Notes under the pieces: generated by a model
Seen by the model: only the letters and a program-made list of their open reading frames with translations
Told to the model about the DNA's origin: nothing
Databases searched by the model: none
In this document: piece by piece, positions 37,687 through 46,754 of the stretch
How positions within the stretch are numbered: the first letter of the stretch is position 1
Layout of the letters: every line of letters starts with the position of its first letter
Program-made: the position numbers and the translations under genes
DNA from: Oscillospiraceae bacterium
Lineage (GTDB): Bacteria; Bacillota; Clostridia; Oscillospirales; Oscillospiraceae
Length of the DNA: 64,000 nucleotides
Direction: 5' to 3'
Assembly: GCA_015068245.1 (NCBI GenBank)
Contig: SVKU01000001.1
Span: 248,001 to 312,000, forward strand

Positions 37687-38730
37687 CTAGAATATACCGA
37701 TTTGTCCGGAATCTCCAACAAACTTGATTCCCAGGTGTTCGTAAGCCAGCTTTGTAACACATCGTCCTCTGGGAGTTCTGACCAGGAATCCTATCTGCAT
37801 AAGGTAGGGTTCGTAGACATCTTCGAGTGTAACAGCCTCCTCACCGATAGTTGCAGCCAGCGTTTCAAGCCCGACGGGTCCACCGCCATAGTTTTCAATA
37901 ATACTTCTGAGCATGCGCCTGTCTGTTGCATCAATACCAAGGTGGTCAACTTCAAGACGATTCAGTGCTTCATCGGCGACCTGTTTCGTAATCTTTCCGT
38001 TTGCCAAAACCTGTGCAAAATCTCTGACTCTGCGAAGCATTCTGTTAGCTATACGAGGTGTTCCTCTAGAGCGTGAAGCGATTTCAAGTGCACCTTCCGC
38101 CTCAATGGGGACGCCAAGAAGTGCCGCACTGCGCATAATTATCTTCTGCAATTCTTCGGCGGTATATAGTTCGAGTCGAAGTGAAACACCAAAACGGTCA
38201 CGCAGCGGTGACGATAACTGACCTGCTCTTGTTGTTGCTCCGATAAGTGTGAACTTAGGTAAATCAAGGCGGATCGAGTTCGCAGAAGGCCCCTTACCAA
38301 TAATTATATCTATGGCATAATCCTCCATGGCAGGATAAAGTATCTCCTCAACGTTTCGGTTGAGGCGATGTATCTCGTCAATGAAAAGGATATCGTTCTT
38401 ATTAAGATTTGTCAGCAGTGCTGCAAGATCTCCGGTTTTTTCAATAGCGGGGCCGGAAGTGATGCGGACATTAACTCCCATTTCGTTGGCAATTACGCCG
38501 GCAAGAGTTGTTTTGCCAAGTCCCGGAGGTCCATATAGCAACACATGGTCGAGGGATTCACCACGCTGCTTTGCCGCTTCAATGTATACCGACAGATTTG
38601 ACTTTGCCTTTTCCTGACCGGTATATTCTGCCAGAGATTTGGGCCTGAGAGAAAACTCAGTTTCATCTTCGGGTGTAAATGTCTTTGTTACAAGACCCTC
38701 ATCATAAACATCAGAAAACTCTATGCTCAT
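37687..38730 (-). CDS. ruvB: Holliday junction branch migration DNA helicase RuvB
   Basis: The 347-residue AAA+ motor has Walker [12 protein letters not shown], Walker [10 protein letters not shown], sensor GATTRAG and the C-terminal winged helix (RTPRGRC). It forms the RuvAB complex with the product of ruvA. It lies 9 bases after ruvA, and ruvC is upstream, giving the order ruvC-ruvA-ruvB. Confidence 0.97.
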   Translation of the reverse strand: MSIEFSDVYDEGLVTKTFTPEDETEFSLRPKSLAEYTGQEKAKSNLSVYIEAAKQRGESLDHVLLYGPPGLGKTTLAGVIANEMGVNVRITSGPAIEKTGDLAALLTNLNKNDILFIDEIHRLNRNVEEILYPAMEDYAIDIIIGKGPSANSIRLDLPKFTLIGATTRAGQLSSPLRDRFGVSLRLELYTAEELQKIIMRSAALLGVPIEAEGALEIASRSRGTPRIANRMLRRVRDFAQVLANGKITKQVADEALNRLEVDHLGIDATDRRMLRSIIENYGGGPVGLETLAATIGEEAVTLEDVYEPYLMQIGFLVRTPRGRCVTKLAYEHLGIKFVGDSGQIGIF

Positions 38731-38739
38731 TTATTTCAC

Positions 38740-39336
38740 CTATTTCATCATTTTCTTCAATGCTGCACGGATTATCTCTTCAACAGGCAAAGTATCCACA
38801 TCTATGCCCTTCAAGGCAGCACCTGCCTCACTGGCACTGTACCCCAATGCAGCCAGTGCTGCAGCAGCTTCGGCAGCTTTACCGCCGGAGTTTACAGAAG
38901 CAACAGCTTCAAAGCCACTGTCCATCTCAGTCATCATCGAACCAAGCTTGTCCTTAAGTTCGAGTATGATGCGCTGAGCCATTTTTTTGCCAACACCCTG
39001 AACCTGAGTAAGTGCTTTCTCATCGCCTGTCATAATGGCGAGAGACAACCTGTCCGGCGAAGTATACGACAATATCGACAGCGCCACCTTTGGCCCAACT
39101 CCGGAAACACTCAGCAGCATTTGGAAGCTTTTCAGTTCCTCATTGGTAAAGAATCCATATATATCGAAAGCATCTTCCTTAATGTTGCAGTATGTAAAAA
39201 GCTTTGCGGTCTCGCCTTTTTTTAGCCTTGAAAGAGTCGATGTGGTTGTATGACAGGCGTAGCCTACGCCTCCGCAGTCGATGACTGCAAGCCCTTCTTC
39301 CATGTGGGCAACTGTTCCCATAATGTAGTAAAACAT
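38740..39336 (-). CDS. ruvA: Holliday junction DNA helicase subunit RuvA
   Basis: The 198-residue protein starts MFYYIMGTV and has two helix-hairpin-helix motifs (VSGVGPKVAL, VQGVGKKMAQRII) and a C-terminal domain III (AALAALGYSASEA). It binds the four-way junction and recruits RuvB. Confidence 0.96.
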   Translation of the reverse strand: MFYYIMGTVAHMEEGLAVIDCGGVGYACHTTTSTLSRLKKGETAKLFTYCNIKEDAFDIYGFFTNEELKSFQMLLSVSGVGPKVALSILSYTSPDRLSLAIMTGDEKALTQVQGVGKKMAQRIILELKDKLGSMMTEMDSGFEAVASVNSGGKAAEAAAALAALGYSASEAGAALKGIDVDTLPVEEIIRAALKKMMK

Positions 39337-39341
39337 TCCGA

Positions 39342-39842
39342 TTATCCTTTCCGGTATTTATTGGCCAGCAAAGATGTAGAACTTCTGGCATGGCACAGCG
39401 CAATCGCCACTGCATCGGCAGCATCATCAGGCTTTGGCACATCGTCCAGCTTCAACAGCCTTTTTGTCATGTCCATCACCTGTCTTTTTTCGGCTTTGCC
39501 ATAACCTGTAACAGCCATTTTTACCTGCAGAGGTGTATACTCAAAAATCGGTATTTCTGCTCTGCAGCATTCAGCCATTATAACTCCTCTTGCCTGAGCA
39601 ACATTTATGCCGGTTGTGATATTTGTGTTGAAGAATAATTCTTCTATAGCAACCACATCCGGTTTAAATGTCTCCAGCAACTGCTTCATGTCGTCCTGGA
39701 TCTGCATAAGCCTGTACGCCATTTCATCACCTGCTTTGGTGTTAATGGCACCACAGGTAAGGAGTTTCTGCTCTCCCCTGTCTGCGCTGATAAGTCCAAA
39801 ACCAACTATGGCGTATCCCGGGTCTATACCAAGAATCCTCAT
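39342..39842 (-). CDS. ruvC: Holliday junction resolvase RuvC
   Basis: The 166-residue endonuclease has the four acidic catalytic residues: Asp in MRILGIDPGYAI, Glu in AIEELFF, and two Asp in KPDDAADAVAIAL. It is upstream of ruvA by 5 bases and follows a chromate transporter gene by 10 bases. Confidence 0.95.
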   Translation of the reverse strand: MRILGIDPGYAIVGFGLISADRGEQKLLTCGAINTKAGDEMAYRLMQIQDDMKQLLETFKPDVVAIEELFFNTNITTGINVAQARGVIMAECCRAEIPIFEYTPLQVKMAVTGYGKAEKRQVMDMTKRLLKLDDVPKPDDAADAVAIALCHARSSTSLLANKYRKG

Positions 39843-39852
39843 TATCTCACCA

Positions 39853-40416
39853 TCAAAACTTAAATACTATACCTGCAACAGCAGCAATTGCTATAAACGC
39901 CGCAGGATGCCACTTCAACTTTTGAGTTCCTGTAAACAGAATAACAAACAGTATCAGTGCTCCTGCACTTATCTGAGGCAGGCTCAGGTTCAATATCTGA
40001 ACTGTATCCTGTGTAAATAAGGCAACTCGTGCAACCTGCCAGCAGGCAGCTGCAATCATGCCACAAACAGCAGGACGAATGCAGCTGAAGGCAGCCTTTA
40101 CAACAGGTTTTTCATTGAACCCCATATAAAACCTTGCAAGCACAAGAATGATCAGTAAAGAAGGCAACAGAAGCCCAAGAGTGGCAGCCAGACCACCCAG
40201 CACACCGGCAGTGGTAAATCCTGCAAACGTAGCCATATTCATGCCAATGGAACCGGGAGTTGATTCTGACACTGCTATCATATCAGTAAGCTGATGAACC
40301 GTAAACCAATCATATCGTTCGGCGATGGAATACAGAAAAGGAAGGGTTGCAAGTCCGCCGCCAACAGAGAAAAGTCCGGTTTTAAAGAACTCAAAAAACA
40401 AAAGAAGAAACTTCAT
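39853..40416 (-). CDS. Chromate transporter half-protein (CHR family)
   Basis: The 187-residue membrane protein has about five helices and the CHR motif FSVGGGLATLPFL and PGSIGMNMATFAGF. CHR proteins export chromate or other oxyanions; short-chain members occur as gene pairs. It overlaps the second half by four bases, so a heterodimer is expected. The substrate in this anaerobe is not known. Confidence 0.85.
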   Translation of the reverse strand: MKFLLLFFEFFKTGLFSVGGGLATLPFLYSIAERYDWFTVHQLTDMIAVSESTPGSIGMNMATFAGFTTAGVLGGLAATLGLLLPSLLIILVLARFYMGFNEKPVVKAAFSCIRPAVCGMIAAACWQVARVALFTQDTVQILNLSLPQISAGALILFVILFTGTQKLKWHPAAFIAIAAVAGIVFKF

Positions 40417-40970
40417 TTTTCGGTCCTCCTGCCTTTCAGCCGATCAATTGCCATAGGAATCAGTCCAACAGTAACCGACACAACAACTATCCAAATCGGT
40501 GACAGCCCCAAAACTACAACCGCAATAAATGCCATCAAAAACAGGATAACGCCTACGGCATTTTTAACCCCGGTTTTCCATAACTTAACAACCGCACTCA
40601 GAATCAGCGCAACCACAGCCACTCTGATACCGTTGAATGCGTGTCTTATAATTTCGATATGCGCATAGTTTTGGAGCAATCCTGCAATTAGTGTAATTAT
40701 AACCAGCGATGGAAATGCGATCCCAAGTGTAGCAAAGATTCCACCCAAGATACCTTTCCGCTTATATCCCACAAAAGTAGCAGTATTAACTGCTATTATA
40801 CCGGGAGTACACTGCCCGATGGCATAATAGTCAAGCAGTTCCTCATTGGTGACCCATCCGCGATTCTCAGAAAGCTCACGAGTAAGCATGGGAAGCATGG
40901 CATAGCCACCGCCAAAGGTCAATGCACCTATTTTGCAAAAAGATCCAAACAGCTGCAGCAGTTCTTTCAT
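40413..40970 (-). CDS. Chromate transporter half-protein (CHR family)
   Basis: The 185-residue partner of the downstream CHR gene has FGGGYAMLPML and GQCTPGIIAVNTATFVGYK motifs and about five helices. ATG 40970 overlaps the dapF stop by one base. The two short-chain CHR genes are therefore translationally coupled with dapF and precede the ruv genes. Confidence 0.85.
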   Translation of the reverse strand: MKELLQLFGSFCKIGALTFGGGYAMLPMLTRELSENRGWVTNEELLDYYAIGQCTPGIIAVNTATFVGYKRKGILGGIFATLGIAFPSLVIITLIAGLLQNYAHIEIIRHAFNGIRVAVVALILSAVVKLWKTGVKNAVGVILFLMAFIAVVVLGLSPIWIVVVSVTVGLIPMAIDRLKGRRTEK

Positions 40971-41800
40971 CAGATAAGCAACTCTCCGTCAAAAACAAAT
41001 TCAGCAGGTCCTGTCATATAAACGTGACCGTTATCTTTATTCCACTCTATCTCCAGCTTACCGCCTCTAAGGTGCAGCGCAGCTTTACCATCACACTTGC
41101 CGAGCAAAGTTGCGGCAACCAAAGATGCGCATGCTCCGGTACCGCACGCAAGAGTCTCCCCTGCTCCACGTTCCCAAACACGCATATTGATATTATATTC
41201 ATCAGGCATCTGCAAAAACTCAGTGTTGGTACGTTCCGGAAATAGTTTATGATTCTCAAACAACGGACCTGTCTTTTCAATTTCCACAGCATCTACATCG
41301 TCTACAAATACAATTGCATGAGGGTTTCCCATGGAAACACAGGTCATTTTATAATCAATGCCATCTACATTGATTGGGACATCAACCGCGTTCTCACCGG
41401 CAACATCAACAGGAATAAGTTCGGGTTTCAGCACAGGTTCTCCCATATCAACTGTAATGGAGCTGACCACACCGTTTTCATAATGCATTTTAAGTATCTT
41501 GATGCCGGCCAAAGTTTCGACGGTTATGGTTTCCTTTTTTGATACTCTGTCGTGGTAAAAACGACCAACACAGCGGACACCATTACCGCACATCTGACTC
41601 CGGGAACCGTCGGAATTATACATATCCATTCGACAATCGGCAACATCAGAAGGGCAAATCAGTATCAGGCCATCGGATCCTACCCCAAAATTCCTGTTGG
41701 ATACTTTTATAGCTAAAGCAGATGGATCATCAACTTTTTCGCAAAAACAGTTGATATAAACATAGTCGTTTCCGGCACCCTGCATTTTTGTGAATTTCAT
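40970..41800 (-). CDS. dapF: Diaminopimelate epimerase
   Basis: The 276-residue enzyme makes meso-diaminopimelate from the LL form for lysine and peptidoglycan. Catalytic Cys motifs are MCGNGVRC and ACGTGACA. ATG 41800 follows AAGGA by 6 bases; an upstream TTG at 41818 is less likely. It leads a transcript with the two CHR genes and ruvC-ruvA-ruvB. Confidence 0.95.
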   Translation of the reverse strand: MKFTKMQGAGNDYVYINCFCEKVDDPSALAIKVSNRNFGVGSDGLILICPSDVADCRMDMYNSDGSRSQMCGNGVRCVGRFYHDRVSKKETITVETLAGIKILKMHYENGVVSSITVDMGEPVLKPELIPVDVAGENAVDVPINVDGIDYKMTCVSMGNPHAIVFVDDVDAVEIEKTGPLFENHKLFPERTNTEFLQMPDEYNINMRVWERGAGETLACGTGACASLVAATLLGKCDGKAALHLRGGKLEIEWNKDNGHVYMTGPAEFVFDGELLI

Positions 41801-41839
41801 TCTCTTTCCTTCTTCCAATACAAATGTTCTCTTCGCATT

Positions 41840-41868
41840 ATTCTAACATGAACGGCGCCGCATTGCAA
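41840..41868 (-). promoter_or_regulatory. Candidate dapF promoter overlapping a long palindrome
   Basis: On the minus strand TTGCAA (41863-41868) and TAGAAT (41840-41845) are 17 bases apart, 40 bases before dapF. The -35 sits in the centre of the 26-base palindrome that ends the metal ATPase transcript. Confidence 0.4.
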
Positions 41869-41878
41869 TGCGGCGCCG
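41853..41878. terminator. 26-base perfect palindrome after the metal ATPase gene
   Basis: CGGCGCCGCATTG is followed directly by its exact complement, giving 13 base pairs with no spacer and a very GC-rich stem. It starts 13 bases after the ATPase stop. On the minus strand the following sequence is not U-rich, so it may act as a strong hairpin without classical termination. Confidence 0.6.
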
Positions 41879-41890
41879 CTTAATTTTTAT

Positions 41891-43771
41891 TTATAGATTC
41901 TTAACAAACAATGCTCTGATCGAATTTAAAACAGCAATGATCATAACGCCCACATCTGCAAATATCGCCAGCCAAAGATCTGTTGAACCAATAGCGCCAA
42001 GCACAAGGCAAATCGCTTTAATGCCAACAGCGAGCACCGTATTCTGATAAACGATCCTCATGCACTTCTTAGCAATCATTACAGCCTTTACAACCTTCAT
42101 AGGGTCATCATCCATCAGCACCACATCAGCAGCTTCTATGGCCGCATCAGACCCCATAGCACCCATTGCCACACCGATATCTGCTCTGGACAATGCCGGA
42201 GCGTCATTAATACCATCACCAACAAAAGCCAGTTTTGACTTTGACGGCTTATTTGCGATCAGTTTTTCAACAATATCTACCTTATCTCCGGGAAGCAGTC
42301 TGCTGTATACCTCATCTATACCAAGTTCTGCAGCCACTTTTGAAGCAACAATTTCTATGTCACCTGTCAGCATGACAGTTTTTGATACAGACTTCTTTAA
42401 TTGAGCAACAGCTCTTTCTGCGTTATCTTTGAGCGAATCGAAAACAATGATATTTCCGGCATAAGCTCTGTCAACTGCAATATGAACTATTGTTCCTGCC
42501 GTATCACATTCCGGGTATTCAACTCCATAACGCGCCATCAGTCTGCTGTTGCCAACCACAACTTCCCTGCCGTCAACAATAGCAGTAACACCTTCACCAC
42601 TGATCTCACAAATATCGGTTACTCTTGTTCGGTCAACGAAGCCGTCGTATGAATCTCTGATGCTTTTACTAATTGGGTGGGACGATGCGCTTTCTGCCAA
42701 TGCAGTATACTCCAGAAGCTTCTTTTCTTCCATCGTCAATGAGTGTACTGCGCTGACCTCAAACGCTCCTTTTGTAAGCGTACCTGTCTTGTCAAACACA
42801 ACGACTTCCGTCCCGGCAAGAGCTTCAAGGTAATTTGCACCCTTTATCAGAATACCCACATTTCCTGCTCCACCAATACCTGCAAAAAAGCTTAAGGGTA
42901 TACTGATCACCAGAGCGCACGGACAGCTTATTACAAGAAATGTAAGCGCACGGTATATCCAATCATTCCAGTCAGCCGAAATGCCCAAAATAAGCGTTCT
43001 GAACATCGGTGGCAATATTGCCAGAGCAAGGGCAGCAAAACATACTGCAGGAGTGTATATCCTGGCAAATCGAGAAATGAATTTTTCGGTTTTGGCTTTT
43101 CTTGAACCGGCATTTTCTACCAGTTCAAGTATCTTCGACACTGTTGATTCACCAAACTCTTTTGTTGTTTTGATTCTTAATACACCGGTCATATTGACAC
43201 TTCCGCTGATAACCTCATCTCCTACCTCAACATCGGTTGGAAGGCTTTCACCTGTCAGTGCGCTGCAATTCAAATCTGAGCTGCCTTCAACTACAATGCC
43301 GTCAACAGGAACTTTTTCGCCGGGAAGCACAATAATGACACTGCCGATTTCAACTTCATCAGGATCAACCTGAATAAGCTCACCATGAAGTTCGATGTTT
43401 GCATAGTCGGGACGTATATCCATCAACCGGCTGATACTCCTGCGGCTTTTTTCAACAGCACAGCTTTGGAAAAGCTCTCCCGTTTGATAAAACAACAACA
43501 CAGCTACCGCTTCAACATAGTCTCCAGTGTCTGTTAACGCAATTACCATCGCACCTATGGTTGCAACTGCCATAAGGAAATTCTCATCAAATACCTGACC
43601 GTTCATAATTCCTTTAGCAGCTTTTTTCAGAATATCGTATCCAATAACAAGATAAGGTATCAGATACAGTATAAACCTGACAGTACCTTGAGTCTTGACA
43701 AACTCAAGCAACAGGATAAGACAGGCTGCAACGACAATCCTTATCAGTAGTTTTTTCTGTTTTTTGCTCAT
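41891..43771 (-). CDS. CadA/ZntA-type heavy-metal P1B ATPase
   Basis: The 626-residue efflux pump for Zn/Cd/Pb or Co has SCPCALVISIPL (metal-binding CPC), VFDKTGTLTKG (phosphorylated Asp), the HPISKSI loop and GDGINDAPAL. It lacks an N-terminal HMA domain, which is supplied by the separate small gene upstream. The start is uncertain: ATG 43771 begins the usual M-S-K-K-Q, while TTG 43810 would overlap the HMA gene. It is repressed, by inference, by the divergent ArsR protein. Confidence 0.9.
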   Translation of the reverse strand: MSKKQKKLLIRIVVAACLILLLEFVKTQGTVRFILYLIPYLVIGYDILKKAAKGIMNGQVFDENFLMAVATIGAMVIALTDTGDYVEAVAVLLFYQTGELFQSCAVEKSRRSISRLMDIRPDYANIELHGELIQVDPDEVEIGSVIIVLPGEKVPVDGIVVEGSSDLNCSALTGESLPTDVEVGDEVISGSVNMTGVLRIKTTKEFGESTVSKILELVENAGSRKAKTEKFISRFARIYTPAVCFAALALAILPPMFRTLILGISADWNDWIYRALTFLVISCPCALVISIPLSFFAGIGGAGNVGILIKGANYLEALAGTEVVVFDKTGTLTKGAFEVSAVHSLTMEEKKLLEYTALAESASSHPISKSIRDSYDGFVDRTRVTDICEISGEGVTAIVDGREVVVGNSRLMARYGVEYPECDTAGTIVHIAVDRAYAGNIIVFDSLKDNAERAVAQLKKSVSKTVMLTGDIEIVASKVAAELGIDEVYSRLLPGDKVDIVEKLIANKPSKSKLAFVGDGINDAPALSRADIGVAMGAMGSDAAIEAADVVLMDDDPMKVVKAVMIAKKCMRIVYQNTVLAVGIKAICLVLGAIGSTDLWLAIFADVGVMIIAVLNSIRALFVKNL

Positions 43772-43791
43772 TTCAATTGTACCAAGTTTAC

Positions 43792-44010
43792 TTAAAGATA
43801 TATCTCGCAATCAGATACTTTCTTTTTACAGTTTTTGATTACAAGCTTCATCACTTCATCCGAATTATGATCTTCATTAAACTCAATTATCATCTTCTGA
43901 GCCATAAAGTTTACTGTGGCTTCTGTTACTCCATCAGTTTTTGCTGCTGCAGCTTCCATCTTATTTGCACAGTTAGCACAATCAACTTCGATTCTATAAG
44001 TCTTTTTCAT
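43792..44010 (-). CDS. Stand-alone HMA metal-binding domain protein
   Basis: The 72-residue protein has a heavy-metal-associated domain with VDCANCANKM (CxxC) near residues 10-15. It is a small metal chaperone or the detached N-terminal domain of the ATPase encoded 20 bases downstream. The promoter and an operator-like repeat lie upstream. Confidence 0.85.
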   Translation of the reverse strand: MKKTYRIEVDCANCANKMEAAAAKTDGVTEATVNFMAQKMIIEFNEDHNSDEVMKLVIKNCKKKVSDCEIYL

Positions 44011-44033
44011 ACTGAATACCTCAATAAGTGATT

Positions 44034-44055
44034 CGATTAAATATTTGTTTAATCG
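44034..44055. promoter_or_regulatory. Inverted repeat, likely ArsR-type operator 1
   Basis: CGATTAAA (44034-44041) and TTTAATCG (44048-44055) form a perfect 8-bp inverted repeat with a 6-base centre, just downstream of the HMA-ATPase -10. The same CGATTAAA half-site recurs at 44101. Confidence 0.65.
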
Positions 44056-44064
44056 TTTAATATT

Positions 44065-44093
44065 AGTATAGAATTAAACTGCAGAAAAGTCAA
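44065..44093 (-). promoter_or_regulatory. Promoter of the HMA-ATPase operon
   Basis: On the minus strand TTGACT (44088-44093) and TATACT (44065-44070) with a 17-base spacer, flanked by two operator-like repeats. Confidence 0.75.
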
Positions 44094-44097
44094 GATG

Positions 44098-44117
44098 AAA
44101 CGATTAAATAATTGTTT
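44098..44117. promoter_or_regulatory. Inverted repeat, likely ArsR-type operator 2
   Basis: AAACGATTA and TAATTGTTT form a 9-bp inverted repeat with one mismatch around AA, just upstream of the arsR-like gene. With operator 1 it brackets the divergent promoter region. Confidence 0.6.
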
Positions 44118-44166
44118 TATTTTTCTTATGAATATGTTACACTTAATGTAAAGGGGGTTGATAATC

Positions 44167-44535
44167 ATGCCATCTCTGCCGCATAATCACAGCAATAACA
44201 TTGAAGATATCATTTCAAGACTGCCAAACACGGAAGATTTCCTCTTGCTGTCGGATATATTCCGCCAATTAAGTGATCAGAATCGAACAAGGATTTTTTG
44301 GCTGCTGTGCCATTGTGAAGAATGTGTAATCAATCTTTCTGCGCTGATGGATATGAGTTCCCCCGCTGTTTCGCATCATCTCAAACAGCTGAAATCTGCC
44401 GGATTGATTACAAGCAGACGTTCAGGAAAAGAAGTATATTACAAAGCTGCTGATACCGAAACCTCACGGGCGCTGCACAATATGATCGAAGAACTGATGG
44501 CAATTACCTGCCCGGAAACCTGTCAGTTTAAATAA
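44167..44535 (+). CDS. ArsR/SmtB-family metal-sensing repressor
   Basis: The 122-residue winged-helix regulator has CHCEECVINLSALMD, a CadC/SmtB-like Cys metal-binding box, and the recognition helix MSSPAVSHHLKQLKSAGLI. Metal binding would release it from DNA. ATG 44167 follows AGGGGG by 9 bases. It is divergent from the HMA-ATPase pair, which it probably controls together with itself. Confidence 0.9.
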   Translation: MPSLPHNHSNNIEDIISRLPNTEDFLLLSDIFRQLSDQNRTRIFWLLCHCEECVINLSALMDMSSPAVSHHLKQLKSAGLITSRRSGKEVYYKAADTETSRALHNMIEELMAITCPETCQFK

Positions 44536-44539
44536 GAAA

Positions 44540-44569
44540 AACCCGACGATGCATCCGCATCGTCGGGTT
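44540..44569. terminator. Bidirectional terminator between arsR-like and OYE genes
   Basis: A 13-bp perfect stem (AACCCGACGATGC 44540-44552, GCATCGTCGGGTT 44557-44569) with a 4-base loop. The U run is better on the minus strand (TTTTTC after the stem). Confidence 0.8.
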
Positions 44570-44579
44570 CGATTTATAA

Positions 44580-46514
44580 TTAGAGATTAACAGCGGCGTA
44601 GAAGCCTTCGCGAGTAGCCTGTTCAGCGGTTCTTGCGCGGACGCAGTCACCAACTTCGATGCACTCGGGAGCATCAGTCATCATGAAGCTGTCGGCAAGA
44701 GCACTTCTGGAGCGCATACCGGAAGCAAGAATGATGGTGTCGCCGTAAACGGTCTGTTCGTTGCCATCGGCATCGAGGTATGTAACAGCACCGGGAGCAA
44801 CGGACTGGCATCTTGCGCTGGTCAGCTCGGTGAACATGCCCTTTTCAGCCTCGTCGCCCAGCAGTACCATCATTTCGGTACGGCAGGTGGGTGCTGCATC
44901 GGGAGCCAGCTTGGACTGCATTTCAACGATAGCAACCTTGATGCCCTTTTCGCACAGGTGCAGAGCGGTTTCACAGCCGACCTGACCGCCGCCAATGATA
45001 ACGACGCTCTTACCAAGGGTATCTTCCTTGCCGTAAACATCGGTGGCAACTACGCCGTTTTCGATGCCTGGCAGGGGCAGAATCAGAGGATCGGCACCAA
45101 CAGCGATGATGCATGCATCATACTGTCCGTTGATCATTTCGGGAGTTGCTTCGGTACCGAGCATCAGACGAATGTTGCTCTTCTTAACCTGATATGCAAG
45201 GTAGTCCTTGTAGTTGCGCAGGGGGTATTTGAAGCTGACGTAGTCAGCGAAGAACAGCTTGCCGCCCAGGTGGTCTTCTTTTTCGTACAGAGTGACTTCG
45301 TGGCCACGTTCTGCAGCAGTGATAGCAGCCTTCATACCGGCAGGACCGCCGCCGATAACAGCGACTTTCTTTACCTTTTCGGGCTTGTCGGAGATGAGTT
45401 TGTCGAGGTGAGCTTCCAGACCAACCTTGGGGTTAACGGTACAAGCAAACTGGTGACCGTAAACAGCGGAGTCGTGGCAGCGCATGCACTTAACGCAGGG
45501 AACGATATCGTCTTCGTGGCCTTCGAGGCTCTTCTTCATCATTTCAGGGTCAGCGATGAATGCACGGGCCATAGCTACGAAATCGCACTTGCCGGCTGCA
45601 ATGGCTTCTTCAGCTTCAGCAATGTTGCCGAAACCACTGACAGCAGTGATGGGAATATTGATCTTGCCGGACTTCTTGAATTCCTCAGCGATCCAGACAT
45701 TGGGATGAGGAGGCAGATGGCCGCAGGGATGAGTCCAGGTGTTCCAACGCTGGGTGAGCATACCGGCAGAGACCTGCAGAATGTCGATCTTGTCCTGGAT
45801 CATTTCGCCGATCTGAATGCCTTCTTCAACAGTGATACCGCCGGGCTCGTATTCAGTACCGGACATACGAACTTCGATCATCAGCTTCTTGCCAACCTTG
45901 GCACGAACAGCTTCGAGAACCTCGTTGATATAGCGGACGCGATTTTCAAGGCTTCCGCCGTATTCGTCTGTTCTGTGGTTGGTCAGAGGAGACAGGAACT
46001 GTGCCAGAGGCACGGAGTGGCCAAAGTGGAACAGGACGGAGTCGAAACCACATTCGAGCAGAACAGCACAGCAATCAGCGATGTCCTGCTTGGTCTGTTC
46101 CATAACTTCCTTGGGAACTTCCTTACCAATGGGAGGGCTGCCCATGATACGGCCGCCTTCGGAGCAGGTGTAGATACCGGGGAAGAAGCCGATGAGTTCC
46201 ATGCCGGCCTTTGCACCATGGAAGTGGATGCGTTCGGCCAGATGTGCCAGCTTATGCTTGTGGTTGTAAACACGAGTGTCCCAAACGGTGTGTTCGCCGT
46301 CGTCCTGGACATCGCAGTACTTTACGCCGGCAGCGTAAACCATTGCAGCACCGGATTTTGCACGCTGTTCGAAGAAAGCGATGGAATCCTCAGTGGGATG
46401 CAGAGTGCCATCATTGGCGGAATGAATAGTGGAAGGAGCCGTAATAATGCGGTTTTTGAAAAGGTTTCCGCTTACTCGGATAGGCTCAGTCACGTGGGGA
46501 TAACGCTTGTTCAT
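44580..46514 (-). CDS. Old Yellow Enzyme-type FMN/FAD/Fe-S oxidoreductase
   Basis: The 644-residue flavoenzyme joins an N-terminal FMN TIM barrel (about 1-340), a Fe-S cluster motif CVKCMRCHDSAVYGHQFAC near residues 345-365, and a C-terminal FAD/NAD(P) domain (VAVIGGGPAGMKAAIT; SVVIIGGGQVGCETA). This is the layout of 2,4-dienoyl-CoA reductase FadH and of clostridial enoate or bile-acid (BaiCD-like) reductases. The substrate cannot be assigned. ATG 46514 follows GAGGTG by 6 bases. It is a single-gene unit with a terminator downstream and an inverted repeat upstream. Confidence 0.9.
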   Translation of the reverse strand: MNKRYPHVTEPIRVSGNLFKNRIITAPSTIHSANDGTLHPTEDSIAFFEQRAKSGAAMVYAAGVKYCDVQDDGEHTVWDTRVYNHKHKLAHLAERIHFHGAKAGMELIGFFPGIYTCSEGGRIMGSPPIGKEVPKEVMEQTKQDIADCCAVLLECGFDSVLFHFGHSVPLAQFLSPLTNHRTDEYGGSLENRVRYINEVLEAVRAKVGKKLMIEVRMSGTEYEPGGITVEEGIQIGEMIQDKIDILQVSAGMLTQRWNTWTHPCGHLPPHPNVWIAEEFKKSGKINIPITAVSGFGNIAEAEEAIAAGKCDFVAMARAFIADPEMMKKSLEGHEDDIVPCVKCMRCHDSAVYGHQFACTVNPKVGLEAHLDKLISDKPEKVKKVAVIGGGPAGMKAAITAAERGHEVTLYEKEDHLGGKLFFADYVSFKYPLRNYKDYLAYQVKKSNIRLMLGTEATPEMINGQYDACIIAVGADPLILPLPGIENGVVATDVYGKEDTLGKSVVIIGGGQVGCETALHLCEKGIKVAIVEMQSKLAPDAAPTCRTEMMVLLGDEAEKGMFTELTSARCQSVAPGAVTYLDADGNEQTVYGDTIILASGMRSRSALADSFMMTDAPECIEVGDCVRARTAEQATREGFYAAVNL

Positions 46515-46564
46515 TGTAATCACCTCAAAAAATGTGTTTATTCCTCACTTGATCGGTATGTAGT

Positions 46565-46592
46565 TTGTTGTTTTTCAGACCAAAAACAACAA
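46565..46592. promoter_or_regulatory. Inverted repeat upstream of the OYE gene
   Basis: TTGTTGTTTTT (46565-46575) and AAAAACAACAA (46582-46592) form a perfect 11-bp inverted repeat with a 6-base centre, 50-80 bases upstream of the start. It may be an operator or a leader hairpin. Confidence 0.5.
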
Positions 46593-46699
46593 TTCCATTA
46601 CATCACTTTATTAAACCATATAATGCGCAAAAAAGCAATTACAAAAAGATATATTCAACATATAAGATGTTTTTTGACAAGTAATGGCATGAATAATAT

Positions 46700-46733
46700 A
46701 ACACCTGCAAAGCAAATATACTTTGCAAGTGTT
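46700..46733 (-). terminator. Hairpin after the nucleotidyltransferase gene
   Basis: A 13-bp stem with one mismatch (AACACCTGCAAAG / CTTTGCAAGTGTT) and an 8-base loop lies 20 bases past the nucleotidyltransferase stop on the minus strand. The trailing sequence is AT-rich but not a pure U run. Confidence 0.6.
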
Positions 46734-46754
46734 AATTATACATAATTGATGCAG

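Noticed and set aside
44958-46745. 595-codon plus-strand ORF opposite the OYE gene
   Set aside because: The minus-strand flavoenzyme has complete motifs and a ribosome site; the plus-strand frame has none.
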